Below, piece by piece: positions 7,825-10,255 of a stretch of DNA of 10,255 nucleotides. The first letter of the stretch is position 1; every line of letters begins with the position of its first letter. Position numbers and translations under genes: made by a program. Below the pieces are notes generated by a model. The model searched no databases and had not been told where the DNA came from. It saw nothing but the letters and a program-made list of their open reading frames with translations. Where the stretch lies: contig JAQIWT010001582.1 in the NCBI GenBank assembly GCA_034696485.1, forward strand, positions 1 to 10,255. Direction: 5' to 3'. The DNA comes from Isohypsibius dastychi. Its lineage: Eukaryota; Tardigrada; Eutardigrada; Parachela; Isohypsibiidae.

Positions 7825-8974
7825 ACGAAATTCTCTTGTTGCTGGAGTACTGCTCCTCTGGCTCGGTTCGACCTTATGTCAAGTCACACGGAGAACGATT
7901 CTTCTATAACCACGTTGACGAGAACGGCGAGTTAATTAACTACGATCCAGAGAGAGAATTCATGCTGAAAAACGAGGCACTGCATTATCCTGTACCCAGG
8001 CCTCCGAATTCGAGTGAACCCTTCGACGAGCTGATGATGTCCACCAACGACGTGATTGGGTTCTCATACCAGATTGCCAGGGGAATGGAATACCTTATAA
8101 GCAAAAGGATCATTCATTGCGACTTGGCTGCTCGAAATGTCCTCATTGGTTCTGGACGCATCGCTAAGGTATCTGACTTTGGTCTGGCAAGACATTCGTC
8201 GTCGGTGTTGAATACTCCCAAAAAGGTAATTTTCTCTGACGGGTTTTAAGGTAATCGGTTGAAGAAAGCTGTTAATCGAGCATTTTGTCAGTTCAAAAGC
8301 TATTACAGCTCATAACAGTAGAAAAAACGTATGTCCGACTGTTTTCCACCTTTGGCATAAAAGTGCATTCAGGTTTTCACGTCGAGTAGACGACTCAAAG
8401 TTGATGCCGACCATCGGGACTGGTTGTCGCTCACAAACTATGACCGTTAAAATTTAGTTTATGTTCTCATTTGTTCCGTTCTCGCAGACTTCTAGCGTGG
8501 CAGTGCCTTTAAAGTGGATGCCACCCGAAGCGCTCCAGCAGAAAGTTTTCAACGAGGCAACAGATGTATGGTCATTTGGTGTTACCATCTGGGAAATATT
8601 CTCCCTGGGCATGTCACCTTACGGAGAGGTGGAAATTGCAAGATCAGCAGCTGGTATTATACCATACTTGTTGGAGGGTAACAGACTTGCTTATCCCATT
8701 GGTTCACCGAAATTTATGTAAGTGCCGAAACGACTATTATATTTTGGGATACACAAATGGTCAATTTCCCATGTGTAGATATGAGGTGATGCTGTGTTGT
8801 TGGGCAGCAGATAGCAGCACCCGACCATCTTTCGAAGGTTTACGCAAAATTTTCCAGTCGTTCGTATCCAATGAATATTATCTCAACCTGGATGTTCCTT
8901 ATGCTGAATATAACGCACAACTCGGCACCATGGCTGTTCCCGAAGATTCAAGCGTTTGTGACCACCCTGTGTAG
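7825..8974 (+). CDS. Kinase B: receptor tyrosine kinase C-lobe with altered HRD (HCD), 5'-incomplete
   Basis: Exons 7825-8225, 8488-8717 and 8779-8974 (introns of 262 and 61 nt, phases 0 and 2, as in kinase A) join in one open frame of about 275 residues ending at TAG. The order is hinge [18 protein letters not shown], a kinase insert ([18 protein letters not shown] to [13 protein letters not shown]), [78 protein letters not shown] and the closing [13 protein letters not shown]. The insert and overall pattern indicate a PDGFR/VEGFR-like receptor. The catalytic Asp, Asn and DFG are present, but the HRD Arg is Cys, and the activation segment has Ser/Thr and no Tyr. The tail is only about 30 residues. 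No glycine loop, catalytic Lys, membrane span or ectodomain is found upstream. It may be a decaying duplicate or an expressed C-lobe fragment; intact splice sites and frame leave function possible. Confidence 0.8.
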
Positions 8975-9447
8975 TCTTCGCTTTCAGACTGATTTGGAAA
9001 AAAAGCCAAGACACCTTGAACTATGATCTATCAGGGCTGTTGAGACGGTAGACTTAGCAGAAGTTAAGCCATCAAAGTTAGCTCTTTCTGGTGGTGAGGT
9101 GGTGTCCACTGCTTGAGATATGCCTGCCTTCCTTCCCGTAAAAGACTTCTTTCATAACTTACGGCCACGTTCTCGAAAAATCATTGTGGCAGATTTTAAT
9201 ATGAATTCATATTTTTCACTGATAGCGCAAACGTTTGATGTGAGGGCTTGTTCAACTTGTAGCTGAATGAGGTAAATAAACAACAGGTGAATAAATCATT
9301 GCTCAGATCGTCCAAAGTTGTTCCTCATATTAACCAAAAAGCACATGAATAAACCACAGTCGATAAGCTGGTCTTCTTATGTGCCATGAAATGGATGACA
9401 CAATGAAATGTTTGTATTGAATTGCTTCACACAAATAGTTATCATAG
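8975..9447. other. Convergent intergenic region with AATAAA signals
   Basis: This separates the kinase B stop from the stop of the oppositely oriented protease. On the + strand AATAAA occurs at 9275-9280, 9290-9295 and 9348-9353, suitable for ending the kinase B transcript. I see no coding sequence. Confidence 0.5.
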
Positions 9448-10024
9448 CTAGCGAGCAGGTGATCTCGTGTTGGTTGCTATCCAGTCGAGGTACATACTCA
9501 CCCTGGTGAAAACATCGGCGGTGAAGGTTGGACAACTGAAACATACCACCGTTAATAAACTCCTCCACATGTCTCGTTCTCTTTCTGCCAGCTTACTATG
9601 TCGGGCCGTAACTCGTCATTCCAACCAAGTAAAACATTCCGTCTCGTTTGTTTACGAGCGGACCACCGCTGTCTCCCTAAAATCAGTCACTGCTCAGAAG
9701 CATAACTTCGTGCGGGATCTCGCAACTCACCAAAGAGGTGACATGGCTTTGCGCCGACCATGAGTTCGTCCCCATCCGGCTGCCGTCAAGTTGGTTCCCG
9801 GCCTTGGGCTGCTATATCTAGGCGGCAAATTGACTGGCTGCGCGATTCGCGCGTAACTTCGTGGGATCGGATAAGCCAGTCGAAGAACGGCAATATCATG
9901 CATCACGGAAGACGGGGTGTAGCCCTCGTGTTTCGTCATTCGTCTAACTGGTACTATGTTTCGTCGGGGTACGTTCGTGATATCGTGCACTCCCACGGCG
10001 ACTTCCAACTGAGTTGGCGATGAC
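9448..10024 (-). pseudogene. Chymotrypsin-fold (S1) serine protease fragment, disrupted in the middle
   Basis: On the - strand, exon 10024-9731 follows a TTCAG acceptor. It carries VAVGVHDI, KHEGYTPSSVMHDIAVLRL (catalytic Asp) and AAGWGRT, and ends at a TTTG|GTGAGT donor. Exon 9676-9597, after TGATTTTAG, gives GDSGGPLVNKRDGMFYLVGM (catalytic Ser). A clean 61-nt phase-2 intron leads to exon 9535-9448: YCPTFTADVFTRVSMYLDWI and stop at 9450-9448. Between WGRT and GDSGG the family normally has about 40-50 residues with two cysteines. Here only about 90 nt remain, the phases do not match (2 into 0), and traces appear in other frames (VGAKPCHLFGELRDPARSY; KLCF...AVTDFR). The exon with the catalytic His is not in the window. 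It is therefore most likely a degraded gene; a missed exon plus an assembly gap is the alternative. Confidence 0.7.
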
Positions 10025-10090
10025 CTGAACGGTAAACTCACGATTCGAAGATAATGAGGTCTTGTATTAACCCATACAACCTTTAATTTC

Positions 10091-10162
10091 GCCCACTCAC
10101 CCACCCACTCACTCACCCATCCGCCCAGTTACTCATCCAGTCACTCTCCCACTCACACATGA
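10091..10162. repeat. Degenerate (ACTC)n-type minisatellite
   Basis: About 70 bases are built from CCACTCA/CCCACTCAC-like units (CCCACTCACCCACCCACTCA and variants). The stretch is almost G-free on the + strand. It lies upstream of the protease exon on the - strand, probably in an intron. An open frame through it is repeat read-through, not coding. Confidence 0.75.
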
Positions 10163-10255
10163 ACACATTTTATTTTCTATGTAACCAGCGTTTATTTTGG
10201 TTTCTATTATCCACTTTTAATTTCGACATCTTCTTTTTTGTCTTCCATGCCATCA

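Noticed and set aside
10030-10116. N-terminal extension of the protease frame (MSEWVGEWAK...)
   Set aside because: It lies before a TTCAG acceptor and partly inside the ACTC repeat, and lacks the expected TAAHC catalytic-His region.

Overview
Eukaryotic, animal-like DNA. Every recognisable gene is split by short GT-AG introns (about 55-260 nt), there are AATAAA polyadenylation signals, and the gene families (receptor-type tyrosine kinase of the PDGFR/VEGFR/FGFR class, BEN-domain protein, chymotrypsin-fold serine protease, non-LTR retrotransposon) are metazoan. The compact introns suggest a small-genome invertebrate, but the species cannot be read from the sequence.

Layout. (1) 202-1567, + strand: at least seven exons of a BEN-domain protein, with an unknown N-terminal module, a coiled coil, the BEN domain and an acidic tail; its 5' end lies outside the window. 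(2) 2189-3503, + strand: three exons encoding the C-lobe half of a split-kinase-domain receptor tyrosine kinase (kinase A), with a long tail rich in pYxN motifs. It has a 1-nt frameshift and key substitutions. (3) 3504-6600: intergenic DNA with a frameshifted LINE-type C-terminal fragment (4758-5320, +) followed by broken, very hydrophilic Q/N/S/E-rich reading frames on the - strand (5315-6130). (4) 6655-7428, + strand: a second, decayed copy of the first BEN-gene exons. (5) 7825-8974, + strand: a second kinase C-lobe (kinase B) with the same intron positions and phases as A. Its frame is intact, but HRD has become HCD and the activation loop has no tyrosine. (6) 9448-10024, - strand: a serine protease fragment convergent with kinase B, carrying the catalytic Asp and Ser exons but with a broken middle.

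The BEN-type gene followed by a kinase C-lobe occurs twice in the same order and orientation, so the window looks like a tandem segmental duplication. The copies then decayed unequally: in unit 1 the BEN gene is intact and the kinase damaged, while in unit 2 the BEN gene is damaged and the kinase frame intact. Neither kinase has a recognisable N-lobe, transmembrane segment or ectodomain in the window. All exon boundaries are my manual calls from splice consensus plus reading frame.
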